In this document: piece after piece, positions 9,814 to 18,664 of the stretch
Layout of the letters: each line of letters starts with the position of its first letter
Position numbering within the stretch: the first letter of the stretch is position 1
Source of the DNA: Thiomicrospira sp. WB1
GTDB taxonomy: Bacteria; Pseudomonadota; Gammaproteobacteria; Thiomicrospirales; Thiomicrospiraceae
Assembly (NCBI RefSeq): GCF_001507535.1
Contig: NZ_LQBN01000001.1
Location: forward strand, 1-64,000
Reading direction: 5' to 3'
Length of the DNA stretch: 64,000 nt
The notes under the pieces: model-generated
The model's input: the letters and a program-made list of their open reading frames with translations, nothing else
The model's database searches: none
Told to the model about the DNA's origin: nothing
Made by a program: the position numbers and the translations under genes

Positions 9814-10817
9814 CGTGCACGCTCCATCATTTTGGCCTGCATCCCGGCAACCGACCGGGCCATTGCTGGCAGTCGATCGCACATATCAAGCGTCATCCAG
9901 GCCACGCCGGATTGGCGCAGACGATCTTCCAGGTCTGAAAAGTAATGATTTGACCAGGCCTGGTATTGAGCACGCAACACGGGCGTCAAAGCGTGGGCAC
10001 GGCCATCCTGGCCATGCAAGCGCAAGCCGGGCATCGATGGCAGCTGACGCTCACTGGCATCCTGCACCCAGACTGCCTGGACCAGCAAAGTTTGTTGCAA
10101 CGTCATCATCAGGGTTTGCGTGGTCGCATCCAGATCGGAAAAATCACTGATCACCACCAGACGATCCCCCGGCTGAGACCGGGCCTGTAAATCAATCAAT
10201 TCATCATAAAGACGCGGGCTCTGCTGCACCTGGGAGGCATTGAGGGGCGGGCAGGGCTGACTGACAAACTGCATAAACGGTTCAAAACTGGCACTGCCTT
10301 CCCAAGTGGGTGAGATGCGCACCTTATGCGACAGCACCACGGCCCGCACTGGCAGGCCTTGAGCCTGAGCCTGCCAAGCGAAATAGCCCGCCGCCCGCAT
10401 GGCCTGAGTGGCTTTCAGGTGACAACGGGTGCCAAAGCGCATGGATTGGCGCAAATCCACCAATAGGGTCCAGCTTTCCTGACGCGACTCCTGATACAAC
10501 TGGGTATAGGCCTCGCCGGTACGGGCCATTAAACGCCAGTTCAAGCGTCGTACCTCATCCCCCGGCTGATAGAGACGGCTTTCTTCATATTCCATGCCCG
10601 CCCCCAGATAGCGACTGGCCTGCTCGCCTTGTTTGAGCGCCGCGCTGTCTTTGGGGTTGGTTGACTGCGGCTGCATCAGGCCCCCGAGCCTCTGCCCAAG
10701 CCGCGTGATGTCTTCGGCACTCAGCAAAGGCTGCTCTACCGCTTGACTCGTTCGAGACGCCCAATCCTGCCGCTTGAACCAGCTCAGCGAAAACAAGGCT
10801 GCCAAAGCACGCCGCAT
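9810..10817 (-). CDS. DUF58 protein (operon 1)
   Basis: About 335 residues. ATG 10817 lies 4 bp after the moxR stop; an in-frame GTG at 10832 overlapping moxR is an alternative. It shows DUF58 hallmarks: GAGMEYEESRLYQPGDEVRRLNWRLMARTGEAYTQLYQESRQESWTLLVDLRQSM, then a VWA-like fold with VVISDFSDL. DUF58 proteins accompany MoxR ATPases and are thought to link them to substrates or membrane partners. A CCAGGCCTGG copy near the 3' end encodes YQAWSN. Confidence 0.88.
   Translation of the reverse strand: MRRALAALFSLSWFKRQDWASRTSQAVEQPLLSAEDITRLGQRLGGLMQPQSTNPKDSAALKQGEQASRYLGAGMEYEESRLYQPGDEVRRLNWRLMARTGEAYTQLYQESRQESWTLLVDLRQSMRFGTRCHLKATQAMRAAGYFAWQAQAQGLPVRAVVLSHKVRISPTWEGSASFEPFMQFVSQPCPPLNASQVQQSPRLYDELIDLQARSQPGDRLVVISDFSDLDATTQTLMMTLQQTLLVQAVWVQDASERQLPSMPGLRLHGQDGRAHALTPVLRAQYQAWSNHYFSDLEDRLRQSGVAWMTLDMCDRLPAMARSVAGMQAKMMERAR
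9949..9964. repeat. CCAGGCCTGG palindrome, copy 4
   Basis: Exact core 9954-9963 with arm TTTGA; inside the DUF58 gene (YQAWSN). Confidence 0.85.
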
Positions 10818-10821
10818 CGGA

Positions 10822-11796
10822 TCAATCAACACGGACCGGGACGGGCACGGCGTCGACGATGGCGTCAATCACCGCCTGAGAGGTCCAGTTTTGGGCACGC
10901 CCCGCAAAACTGACCCGAATGCGATGGCGCAACACATCCCCCACCACGGCAATGGCATCATCCGGCGTCACATAATCGCGATCGGCCAACCAGGCATGCG
11001 CGCTGGCCGCGTGCAACAGCGACAGACTGGCTCGAGGAGACGCCCCGATTTCCAACAGGTCGGCCCACTCGGGATTGTAATCCCCCAAACGACGGGTGGC
11101 ACCGGTCAGGGCGACCATGTATTGCTCCACCGGCTCCGACACATATTGCTCGGCAATTTCATGGCGCGCAGCCAGCACCTTGTCTGGGGTCAGAAACGCT
11201 TCGAATTTTTCCTTGTCTTCGCCAAAGTGATGCGAGCGGTCACGACGCAAAATTTCCAGTTCTTCGTCTTCACTGGGGTAATCCAGCGCCACATGCAACA
11301 TAAACCGATCCAACTGTGCTTCGGGCAAGGGGTAGGTGCCGCTTTGTTCCAGCGGGTTCTGCGTGGCCATCACTATAAACAGATCCGGCAGGGCACGGGT
11401 TTGACCGCCCGCTGTCACCTGCTTTTCGGCCATGGCTTCGAGCAGCGCGGATTGCACTTTGGGGGGCGCCCGATTGATCTCATCGGCCAGGACAATTTCA
11501 TGAAAAATCGGCCCCGGCACAAAGCGCAGCGTGTGGGTATCCGTGTCCAGAATTTCAGAGCCCACCACATCGCCCGGCATCAAATCGGGCGTGAACTGAA
11601 TGCGCTGAAAGCGTGCCTTCACTGCCGTGGACAGCGTTTTCACCGCCGTGGTTTTTGCCAGGCCTGGTGGGCCTTCGAGCAGGATATGACCACCGGTCAA
11701 CAGACCGATCATCATTTTATCCAGCAAGGCTTCCTGGCCCACAATGACGTTTTGCAGATGCTGTTTGAGTGCCTTAAAGGCCTGTTGCGTCGACAT
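10822..11796 (-). CDS. MoxR-family AAA+ ATPase (operon 1)
   Basis: 324 residues from ATG 11796 (GGGAG upstream at good spacing). Walker A EGPPGLAKTT (residues 41-50), Walker B VLADEINRAPPKVQSALLEAM, sensor 1 ATQNPLEQSGTYPLPEAQLDRF, and a C-terminal lid with ASPRASLSLLHAASAHAWL. MoxR ATPases act as chaperones that help assemble or activate proteins together with VWA partners. This is the first gene of a six-gene, tightly overlapping operon. A CCAGGCCTGG core coincides with the Walker A codons. Confidence 0.93.
   Translation of the reverse strand: MSTQQAFKALKQHLQNVIVGQEALLDKMMIGLLTGGHILLEGPPGLAKTTAVKTLSTAVKARFQRIQFTPDLMPGDVVGSEILDTDTHTLRFVPGPIFHEIVLADEINRAPPKVQSALLEAMAEKQVTAGGQTRALPDLFIVMATQNPLEQSGTYPLPEAQLDRFMLHVALDYPSEDEELEILRRDRSHHFGEDKEKFEAFLTPDKVLAARHEIAEQYVSEPVEQYMVALTGATRRLGDYNPEWADLLEIGASPRASLSLLHAASAHAWLADRDYVTPDDAIAVVGDVLRHRIRVSFAGRAQNWTSQAVIDAIVDAVPVPVRVD
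11652..11668. repeat. CCAGGCCTGG palindrome, copy 5 (in Walker A codons)
   Basis: Exact core 11658-11667, but here it encodes Pro-Gly-Leu of the MoxR P-loop rather than QAW and has poor arms. It may be coincidental. Confidence 0.5.
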
Positions 11797-12062
11797 TGCT
11801 TTGCTCCCTGGGCGCTCAAATACACGCATCGTGCGCGCCTTGGCCCTCTATATTCAACTAAACGGTTGATTTTAAGGCCTGGCCCCAAAGGATGCAATCC
11901 AGAGCACTGGGGTCATCCCAGAAAATTTTTATCCGGTCATATCTGAGTTTATCCTCACTGACTTTTGGGACTTTCTGGGCGCAAAACCCAAATTTCAGGT
12001 GAGTTTGGCCCCATTTTTCAGTAAAATCTCGGGTTTTACACCTGATTGATTGCGAACCCCTC

Positions 12063-12776
12063 ATGTATCTAGCGCCATTTTTCCAAGCCGATCACGACAT
12101 CATCACCATCACACCCGAACAAGGCAGCGCGTTTGCCAAGGAAGTGGCCAATGATTTCAATCCGCTCCACGACGCCGATTCACGACGTTTCTGTGTCCCC
12201 GGCGACCTGCTGTTTGCACTGAATCTGGCATGGTATGGCCTGTCACAGCGCATGACCTTTGACTACACCGGCATGGTCGGAAAAGGGGTGGAGCTGATTT
12301 TTCCCCCTTCCGGCCCCGCCGAAGAAGCGTTTGATATCTGCGATCGACAGGGAAAACCGTATCTGAGTATTTCACGCGAAGGCGACATGACCCAGGACAT
12401 GGATTTGATCGAATCCTTCACCCGCGCCTACGTTGCCTTCTCCGGGCAGAGTTTTCCTCACATTCTGGTCCCGCTGATGAAAGCCCATGACGTCATGATT
12501 CACCCCGACAAACCCATGGTGATCTACGAAAACATGGCGTTTGATTTTGAGCGACTGGATGCGAACCATCTCGACCTGAAGCTGGGGGAAAGCACACTGG
12601 AAATGAAGGGCAAGCGTGGGCTGGTGCGCATCAACTTTGATATCGTCGATGGCGAACGCCGCATCGGCTCCGGCTACAAAACCATGGTCCTCAGCGGTCT
12701 GCGCCCCTATGAACAAAGTGGCGTGGACACCTTGATCGAGCGTTACGAAGCGGCCAAAAACGGCTACACCGCTTAA
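12063..12776 (+). CDS. DUF3581 family protein
   Basis: 237 residues with the DUF3581 opening FAKEVANDFNPLHDADSRRFCVPGDLLFALNL. The family is confined mostly to gammaproteobacteria and resembles hot-dog-fold (MaoC-like) proteins, where a D/N-F-N-P-x-H motif is a substrate-site signature; its function is unknown. No clear Shine-Dalgarno lies before ATG 12063. The 266-bp gap to the divergent moxR operon should hold both promoters. Confidence 0.85.
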   Translation: MYLAPFFQADHDIITITPEQGSAFAKEVANDFNPLHDADSRRFCVPGDLLFALNLAWYGLSQRMTFDYTGMVGKGVELIFPPSGPAEEAFDICDRQGKPYLSISREGDMTQDMDLIESFTRAYVAFSGQSFPHILVPLMKAHDVMIHPDKPMVIYENMAFDFERLDANHLDLKLGESTLEMKGKRGLVRINFDIVDGERRIGSGYKTMVLSGLRPYEQSGVDTLIERYEAAKNGYTA

Positions 12777-12874
12777 TATTTCCCAGCAACCAGGTTCTGC
12801 CTCGCTTCTTCTTTCATCGCTTGATTGCCTGGGGTCTCGACAAAAAGCGTTCGAGTTTATTCAACCAAGTGGTA

Positions 12875-12880
12875 TATAAT
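12875..12880 (+). promoter_or_regulatory. -10 box abutting the ArsR-rhodanese start
   Basis: Perfect TATAAT six bases before ATG 12887, with a weak -35 (TCGAGT, 12851-12856, 18-bp spacing) and no Shine-Dalgarno in between. If used, transcription would start at or next to the ATG (leaderless mRNA). Confidence 0.4.
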
Positions 12881-12886
12881 TTTTTT

Positions 12887-13540
12887 ATGCCACAGACCTC
12901 TTTGAAAACCCATTTATTTGAACAGCTTGCCCAGGTCAGCAAGGCATTGGGCCATGCGAACCGGTTGATGATCCTCGACGTGTTGATGCAGACCGATTGC
13001 GATGTGGAAACACTGCAGAACAAAGTCGGCCTCAACTTGGCCAATGTGTCCAAACATTTGCAAAGTCTCAAACAAGCCGGTCTGGTGAAAACCCAGCGCC
13101 AGGGGCAACGTATGATCTACTCCCTGAGTGATCCACGCGTCTACACCCTGGTGGCCAGCTTAAGGGACGTGGCCGAATCTCAACTTGAGAGCATGCAGCG
13201 TTTGCTTGAAGATCACCTGAAATTAAATACCCCTCTGGCTCCCATCTCTCTGAACGAACTGGCGCAACTGCCTCAGCCCTATACCCTGCTGGATGTGCGG
13301 CCGCCTGATGAATTTGCCGCCGGGCACATCCCCTCGGCCATCAACGTCCCAGTTGAATCATTGGCACAGACCCTACCGTCCATCACACCGAATACAACGC
13401 TGGTGGTGTACTGTCGCGGGCCCTATTGCCTCTGGTCGCAAGAGGCGGTGCAAACCCTACAGGCTCAGGGCTGGAAAGCCCATCGTCTGGCCGAAGGCTA
13501 TCTGGAGTGGCAATCGCAACAGGACTCGAAACCACATTGA
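12887..13540 (+). CDS. ArsR-family regulator fused to a rhodanese domain
   Basis: 217 residues. Residues 10-100 are an ArsR winged helix (ALGHANRLMILDVL, NLANVSKHLQSLKQAGLVKTQRQGQRMIYSL). Residues 120-212 are a rhodanese domain (YTLLDVRPPDEFAAGHIPSAINVP) with active-site Cys176 in YCRGPYCLWS. Such fusions are thought to sense reactive sulfur or thiol species. ATG 12887 is chosen because the winged helix begins just after it; in-frame upstream starts (GTG 12869, ATG 12821) have no ribosome site. A sulfide/persulfide-responsive autoregulator is likely, but no target gene is adjacent. Confidence 0.88.
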   Translation: MPQTSLKTHLFEQLAQVSKALGHANRLMILDVLMQTDCDVETLQNKVGLNLANVSKHLQSLKQAGLVKTQRQGQRMIYSLSDPRVYTLVASLRDVAESQLESMQRLLEDHLKLNTPLAPISLNELAQLPQPYTLLDVRPPDEFAAGHIPSAINVPVESLAQTLPSITPNTTLVVYCRGPYCLWSQEAVQTLQAQGWKAHRLAEGYLEWQSQQDSKPH

Positions 13541-13631
13541 ACCCAGATCGGCACGCTCTGAATCCTCAATCTTTACGCATTTTTGGCATAGGCTTTGCTA
13601 AATTTCCCCTCCATGTGACAAGGAGGTGACA

Positions 13632-14777
13632 ATGGGCATTTTTGGCAATAAAGCAGCGTTGAGGCGGCTGGAAAAAGAAAACAAGCGGCTCAGACACGCA
13701 CTTGACCAGTCAGAATCGGATCAACGCGAGGCACTGGAACAACTGAAAGCAGAAAATGCCGCTTTGAAACAGCAGTTGAACGACACCTCAAACCCAGACT
13801 CGGCCGGGGAAACCCTGAACCATCTGCAAGAGCTGACCGTCATCAACCACCAGAGCTTTGATCGCTTTCGGGATCAAATTGCCGGGTTCAGTGGCCAGCT
13901 GAGAGACAAACGCCTGGCCATCGTCAAAGACGGTCACGTGTCACACGAAGCGTCCCAGAACATGAACCAGGTGTCGGACGGGATTGCCCGGCTGTCGGCC
14001 GAAGCCAGCGAGACCTCCGGCTCGGTGACAGAGCTGAAAAACCGCGCCGATGAAATCGGCACCATTATCAGCATGATCGAAGACATTTCCGAACAGACCA
14101 ACCTGCTGGCACTGAACGCCGCCATTGAAGCTGCTCGGGCTGGCGAAGCCGGCCGAGGGTTTGCCGTGGTCGCCGACGAGGTGCGCGGGTTGTCCCAACG
14201 CACGGCCAAAGCCACGGCCGACATTGCCGGTTTGGTTCAGACCAACCAGAAGCAGATGACCGACAGCGAAGAGCGCATGCGCAGTGTCTCAGACAATGCC
14301 ATGGCACTCAAATCGGAAACCGATCAGGCTTCAGAGGTGATTTCGGATTTGATCGCCATGCAGGGCTCGTTGAGCAACAGCCTGGCCGCCAGTGCGTTGC
14401 GCGGGTTTACCATGGCGGCCATGGCGGACCACCTGATTTTCAAAAACGACATTTATCAGGCCTTGCTCGACGTCAAAGACCTGAGCGTGGACGATCTCAA
14501 AGACTCACGCAACTGCCGGCTGGGGCAGTGGTATTATCAGGGCGAAGGTGCGGAATGCTACCGCAAGCTGGATGGATACGCTGATCTGGAAGCCCCTCAC
14601 CAACAGGTCCACAAGTTGGCGCAGGAAATCCTTGAACTCAAAGCCATCGGCGATCTGGATCAGGCATGGGCCCGGGTCAAAGATTTGGAGTCGGCCTCGA
14701 ATCAGGTCGCCACAGCTTTGAACCGCATTGCCGACAGCGGAGATGCCAACGCCGCCATCCTCTGTACCGCACAATAA
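13632..14777 (+). CDS. Soluble methyl-accepting chemotaxis protein with CZB domain
   Basis: 381 residues from ATG 13632, with AGGAGG at 13621-13626. There is no membrane segment. An N-terminal coiled coil ([14 protein letters not shown]) leads to the MCP signalling hairpin ([42 protein letters not shown]). The C-terminus is a CZB zinc-binding domain ([45 protein letters not shown]). CZB receptors respond to zinc, or to oxidants such as hypochlorite through the zinc-binding Cys. No che genes are nearby, so it presumably signals to an array encoded elsewhere. Confidence 0.92.
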   Translation: MGIFGNKAALRRLEKENKRLRHALDQSESDQREALEQLKAENAALKQQLNDTSNPDSAGETLNHLQELTVINHQSFDRFRDQIAGFSGQLRDKRLAIVKDGHVSHEASQNMNQVSDGIARLSAEASETSGSVTELKNRADEIGTIISMIEDISEQTNLLALNAAIEAARAGEAGRGFAVVADEVRGLSQRTAKATADIAGLVQTNQKQMTDSEERMRSVSDNAMALKSETDQASEVISDLIAMQGSLSNSLAASALRGFTMAAMADHLIFKNDIYQALLDVKDLSVDDLKDSRNCRLGQWYYQGEGAECYRKLDGYADLEAPHQQVHKLAQEILELKAIGDLDQAWARVKDLESASNQVATALNRIADSGDANAAILCTAQ

Positions 14778-14780
14778 TGC

Positions 14781-16043
14781 CTAAAGGCTTTCCACCCGGT
14801 TGCGGCCCTTTTTCTTGGCCAGGTACAGGGCCTGATCGGCCCGTTTGAGCAACATCATTTCCCCCTCTCCGCTGTGATAACCGGTGGCCCCGATACTGAC
14901 CGTGACCCGACCGGCCCCGGGAAACTCAATCCCGGCAATCAGTTTTCGGATTTTTTCCGCCAAAAGCTCCGTACGGGTTTTGTTGAGTTCCAGCGCGATC
15001 AATAAAAATTCCTCACCGCCCCAACGACCCAGTTGGTCAGATTCCCGGACCTCTTCCTGAACGGCTTCGGCCATGCGGCGCAACACCTCGTCCCCGACAT
15101 CATGCCCAAACGTGTCGTTGATCTCCTTGAAGTGATCCACATCAAACATAATCAACCCAAACTGATTGTCATAGCGATCCGCCCGTTTGATTTCGGCGTC
15201 CAACACCATCGACAAATGCCGTCGGTTAAACAAATGCGTCAGTGGATCCTTCATCGCCAGTTCATTCAACTGCTGCTGCATCTTGACCTGCTGAGAGACA
15301 TCCTTGCCGGTGGAAACAAAATACTCAATCGTCCCTTCTGCATGAAAGATGGGACTGATCGTGGTTTCTTCATGGTAAGTAGAGCCGTCTTTACAGCGGT
15401 TGATGATGCGGTTGTGATACACATGGCCCGCCAGAATGGTGTCCCAGAGTTCTTTGGCTTTCTTGGGATCCTGAAGCTCGGATTTCAGCATGCTGGGTTT
15501 TTTGCCCAGCATTTCGTGCTCGCTGTAACCGGTTTTGTCCTGCAGAGCCTGATTGACGAACACCATCCGCCCTTCACGGTCGGTGATTTTGACCAGGTCG
15601 CCCGTCTGTTCCACCACCCGGGCAAAAATGTCAAGGCGCTCACGATCCTGGACCTGCTCGGTCACGTCGACCATTTTGCCCAGAAGGTGGGTCACGATGC
15701 CAGCCTCGTTACGCTCAAAGGTGATGCGCATGTCCACCCAGGCATAATGCTGATCGGCTTTTTTAAGTCGGATCTGGCGAGTCACATAGGCCTCTCCCCC
15801 GGTCACCGCCTCCGCCACGGAGGATTCCAACAGACGCAAATCATCGGGATGCACCAAGTCACGATAACTGAGGCGGTTTTCATAAAACGCCGCCGGGGTA
15901 TAACCAAACACCTCGAAATTGTCGGATAAATATTCCACCGGCCAGCCGTTCTGATATCGGCAATAGAAGATCACCGTATCGCTGTGATTGAGGAGAGTCA
16001 GGATTTTCGCCGGCAATTGGGCGTTATGGGTAGGTTGCCACAT
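14781..16043 (-). CDS. PAS-PAS-GGDEF diguanylate cyclase
   Basis: About 420 residues, cytosolic. Two PAS domains (around residues 20-135 and 145-255; the second contains VNQALQDKTGYSEHEMLGKKPSML and a PAC-like FVSTGKDVSQQV) precede a GGDEF domain with an intact LGRWGGEEFLLIAL active site, so c-di-GMP synthesis is expected. The start is uncertain: ATG 16043 and ATG 16109 are both in frame, and neither has a clear ribosome site. It is convergent with the chemoreceptor gene (3 bp apart) and divergent from the endonuclease. Confidence 0.88.
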   Translation of the reverse strand: MWQPTHNAQLPAKILTLLNHSDTVIFYCRYQNGWPVEYLSDNFEVFGYTPAAFYENRLSYRDLVHPDDLRLLESSVAEAVTGGEAYVTRQIRLKKADQHYAWVDMRITFERNEAGIVTHLLGKMVDVTEQVQDRERLDIFARVVEQTGDLVKITDREGRMVFVNQALQDKTGYSEHEMLGKKPSMLKSELQDPKKAKELWDTILAGHVYHNRIINRCKDGSTYHEETTISPIFHAEGTIEYFVSTGKDVSQQVKMQQQLNELAMKDPLTHLFNRRHLSMVLDAEIKRADRYDNQFGLIMFDVDHFKEINDTFGHDVGDEVLRRMAEAVQEEVRESDQLGRWGGEEFLLIALELNKTRTELLAEKIRKLIAGIEFPGAGRVTVSIGATGYHSGEGEMMLLKRADQALYLAKKKGRNRVESL

Positions 16044-16177
16044 AAATACGTATGTTAAAGCAATTACCCCACAGAAATAAGGCATTTCCCCAAATCTTTC
16101 TGATTGCATATAAGCCCGGTTTATTCAAACACAATCCACGTCAGCAGTGGATCGCCGGATGCTTTAAAATATCGGCT

Positions 16178-17074
16178 ATGAAACGATTTGCATGGTCTCA
16201 ATTCTGGCAACACCTGAAGCGCCAACCCGCATGGCTGCGCTGGGGCTTTTTCTGGCTGCCTTCGTTCAGTGGCCTGCTGGTGGTCGGACTGTTGCTGGTT
16301 TATTTGTATGAGGTCAAGGCTGCCCGCCCGGCTCTGGCTTACGCCGGTGTGCCCAAAATTGACCAGGCCTGGTCAAAAATGGCCCATGTGCTGCGCAACG
16401 ACGCCTACCTTGTCGGCTACAGTGAAACCCTGAAAAACCCCCTTTGGGTAGGATACTGGGTCACCGATCAAACGCAATCATTCGGCAAGCGCCCACGCTT
16501 TGAAGCCGACTGGCGCACACTTTCTTATGTCCACTACCATGACTTTTCGGGCAGTGGATACAACAGGGGGCATATGGCGCCCAACTACCTCATTGGCTCC
16601 CGGTACGGTCGCAATGCTCAGAAACAAACCTTTCTGATGAGCAACATCACCCCGCAAAAACCCCAATTCAATCAGAAAATATGGCAACGACTGGAAGAAG
16701 TCAGTGCCGACAAATTCACGCAGCACTTCGCGCGATTTTATGTGGTGACCGGTCCTGTGTTCGATGCCTCACCCCAAACCCTGCGCAATCGGAACGGCGA
16801 CACCGGCATCGCGATTCCCAGCGCGTTTTACAAAATTTTCATCACCGAAACCACCGAGGGCACCCCGTCGGCTCTGGCGTTTCTGATGCCCCAGAACGCC
16901 CCGCCAAACGCACCTTTAAGCCAATACGTCACCAGCATTGATGCGATTGAGGCGCGCACCCAAATCGATTTTTTCCATGCCTTGCCCGATGACGTCGAAG
17001 ACCAAGTTGAAGCGCAGTCATCGCCCGAAGACTGGCATCTGAACCGTTACGCGCAATTGCCCCCCAGGTACTGA
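16178..17074 (+). CDS. Membrane-anchored DNA/RNA non-specific endonuclease
   Basis: 298 residues from ATG 16178, giving a basic N-terminus and one membrane anchor (about 25-45). The catalytic domain is of the beta-beta-alpha metal type: GYNRGHMAPNYLIGSRYG (His132) and MSNITPQKPQFNQKIWQRLE. The usual DRGH motif reads NRGH, with Asn129 replacing Asp. Likely a periplasm-facing nuclease. A near-perfect CCAGGCCTGG palindrome encodes IDQAWSK just after the anchor. It is followed 3 bp later by the lytic transglycosylase gene, so the two are probably co-transcribed. Confidence 0.88.
   Translation: MKRFAWSQFWQHLKRQPAWLRWGFFWLPSFSGLLVVGLLLVYLYEVKAARPALAYAGVPKIDQAWSKMAHVLRNDAYLVGYSETLKNPLWVGYWVTDQTQSFGKRPRFEADWRTLSYVHYHDFSGSGYNRGHMAPNYLIGSRYGRNAQKQTFLMSNITPQKPQFNQKIWQRLEEVSADKFTQHFARFYVVTGPVFDASPQTLRNRNGDTGIAIPSAFYKIFITETTEGTPSALAFLMPQNAPPNAPLSQYVTSIDAIEARTQIDFFHALPDDVEDQVEAQSSPEDWHLNRYAQLPPRY
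16357..16378. repeat. CCAGGCCTGG palindrome, copy 6
   Basis: Exact core 16363-16372 with arms AATTGA and TCAAAA; inside the endonuclease gene (IDQAWSK). Confidence 0.9.
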
Positions 17075-17077
17075 TCC

Positions 17078-18220
17078 ATGCAACGTCGTCACTTTTTACA
17101 ACAGTTTTTTATCGCTTCCGGTCTTGGACTGGCTGGGTGTCAGCCTCATGAAATTCGTCGAGGCATCACCCTTGCCCAAAAACTGGAAAACGGCGATGTC
17201 GGCTCGGCGGTGGCCTCACAAATCCCCGGCAGTGGCGTGGCGCCGGTGGATCAACTGGTGCGCCGACAGCTGGCAGGATTGATTGACGAGCTGGTGGCCA
17301 AATGGGGCGATGAAAAAGTGGCCACCCCCAAAGAATACGTCAAGTACACTGACCATTACCTGACCCGAGCGATCATCAACTTTGACAGCGGCTCAATCCG
17401 GGTGGAAACCATTGATCCGGAGCAGTCCCGCCAGAAATTACGCGACGGCATTATTTCGACCTTACTCACCCCGGAAAACCCGGCCAAAGTGGACCTGCTG
17501 TCGGACCAGTCGGTGGAAACCGGGCAAACGCCGTTTTTGAAAGGGCTGGTGGTGGACACAGAGGGCAAAGCCATCTGGACTCAGTGGCGGGCGGGCCGTT
17601 ATGCCGATCACTTGCTGCAAACCACCTACCAACAGGACCGTTATCACGACAAAGACCGGCATTTTGTGATCTTTCACATGGTTAAGCAGCATCGGGCGCA
17701 ACAGGCCAATCATTACGCCGATGCGGTCCTGCGCCAGAGTCGCCGTTTTGGGGTGCCGACGGATTTGACCTACGCCATCATCGAAACCGAAAGCAGCTTT
17801 AACCCCTATGCCATGAGCCACATTCCCGCTTACGGGTTGATGCAGATCGTGCCCACCACCGCCGGGCGCGATGCCTATGAGCTGTTGCACAAAAAACCGG
17901 GCACACCCTCAAAAAACTACCTGTTTCAACCCAACAAAAACATTGAGATGGGCACCGCCTACCTGCATATTCTCAACACACGCTATCTGGCCCGCGTGAC
18001 CGATCCGAAGGCACGCCAATACTGCGTCATTGCCGGTTACAACACCGGCAGCGGGAATGTGCTCAAGGCCTTTGCCCGCAACCGCGACCGGGCCTTCGCC
18101 AAAATCAATGCCCTGACCCCCAACCAGGTGTATCAGCACCTGCGCCAACACCTTGAGTACGCCGAGGCCCGGAACTACCTCAAAAAAGTCACCCAGGCGC
18201 GTAAACGCTATCAGGCCTGA
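17078..18220 (+). CDS. MltC-like lytic murein transglycosylase (lipoprotein)
   Basis: 380 residues. A lipoprotein signal peptide ends in GLAGC (Cys21), an MltC-type N-terminal domain follows (DHYLTRAIINFDSGSIRVETID), then an SLT domain with catalytic Glu238 in IIETESSFNPYAMSHIPAYGLMQIVPTTAG and the CVIAGYNTGSGNVLKAF motif. It cleaves peptidoglycan glycan strands to 1,6-anhydromuramic ends and should sit on the inner face of the outer membrane. It lies 3 bp after the endonuclease gene. Confidence 0.92.
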   Translation: MQRRHFLQQFFIASGLGLAGCQPHEIRRGITLAQKLENGDVGSAVASQIPGSGVAPVDQLVRRQLAGLIDELVAKWGDEKVATPKEYVKYTDHYLTRAIINFDSGSIRVETIDPEQSRQKLRDGIISTLLTPENPAKVDLLSDQSVETGQTPFLKGLVVDTEGKAIWTQWRAGRYADHLLQTTYQQDRYHDKDRHFVIFHMVKQHRAQQANHYADAVLRQSRRFGVPTDLTYAIIETESSFNPYAMSHIPAYGLMQIVPTTAGRDAYELLHKKPGTPSKNYLFQPNKNIEMGTAYLHILNTRYLARVTDPKARQYCVIAGYNTGSGNVLKAFARNRDRAFAKINALTPNQVYQHLRQHLEYAEARNYLKKVTQARKRYQA

Positions 18221-18664
18221 TCAAGTCGATCGGTTGAAAACATCTCCATAACATCCAGAACGAAGCCAAAGAACCTCGGGAAAACCGCCGAAATACCTGG
18301 CCAACCACCCCGCCAACTCACAAAGATCCCTCCGCTTGGGGTTTCCCTGTCCCATCACAAAGCTTTCGTCGTGCTTCTTAGTTTTGACAGAGGATGAGCC
18401 CTTGCGCGGTCCGAGCGAAGCGAGTTCGCAAGGGCCCTGTGGCAAAGCTTAGAACGTACAGAAAACGTGTGCCGGGGGTGCTTTTTTGGTTCGTTTTTTG
18501 CACAAGCAAACGAAGGACTCGGCGCCCGCAGGGGTAAGCCGAGAAAAAATGAACAGCATCAGCCTCGCGAAGGCAACAGAACAGAGCAGCATACCAAGAT
18601 TGGCCAAATCCATTGTCCGCCGGGAACATGGCACTTGCCCGCAGGACAGACTATAATAACGCCA
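18221..18664. repeat. Intergenic mosaic of hairpin-forming repeats
   Basis: 444 bp without a convincing gene. It contains at least three inverted repeats: a 9-bp perfect stem GCCCTTGCG/CGCAAGGGC (18398-18435) around GAGCGAAGCGAG; TTCGTTT/AAACGAA (18490-18514) in a T-rich block; and CTCGGC/GCCGAG (18518-18543). This arrangement recalls dispersed intergenic repeats of gammaproteobacteria, but I cannot name a family. The right end holds the cmoA promoter candidate. Confidence 0.5.
18652..18657 (+). promoter_or_regulatory. -10 box just upstream of cmoA
   Basis: Perfect TATAAT ending 7 bases before the cmoA ATG at 18665; no good -35 and no Shine-Dalgarno. Use of this promoter would give a leaderless or near-leaderless cmoA mRNA. 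Confidence 0.4.

Noticed and set aside
10774-11946. 390-codon plus-strand frame opposite moxR
   Set aside because: Shadow of the MoxR gene; composition (His, Arg, Gln, Phe rich) is typical of antisense frames in this genome.
15033-15929. 298-codon plus-strand frame opposite the PAS-GGDEF gene
   Set aside because: Shadow frame without domain features; the opposite strand encodes an intact GGDEF protein.
18378-18629. Short frames across the mltC-cmoA gap
   Set aside because: They run through hairpin repeats and have no ribosome site or family resemblance.
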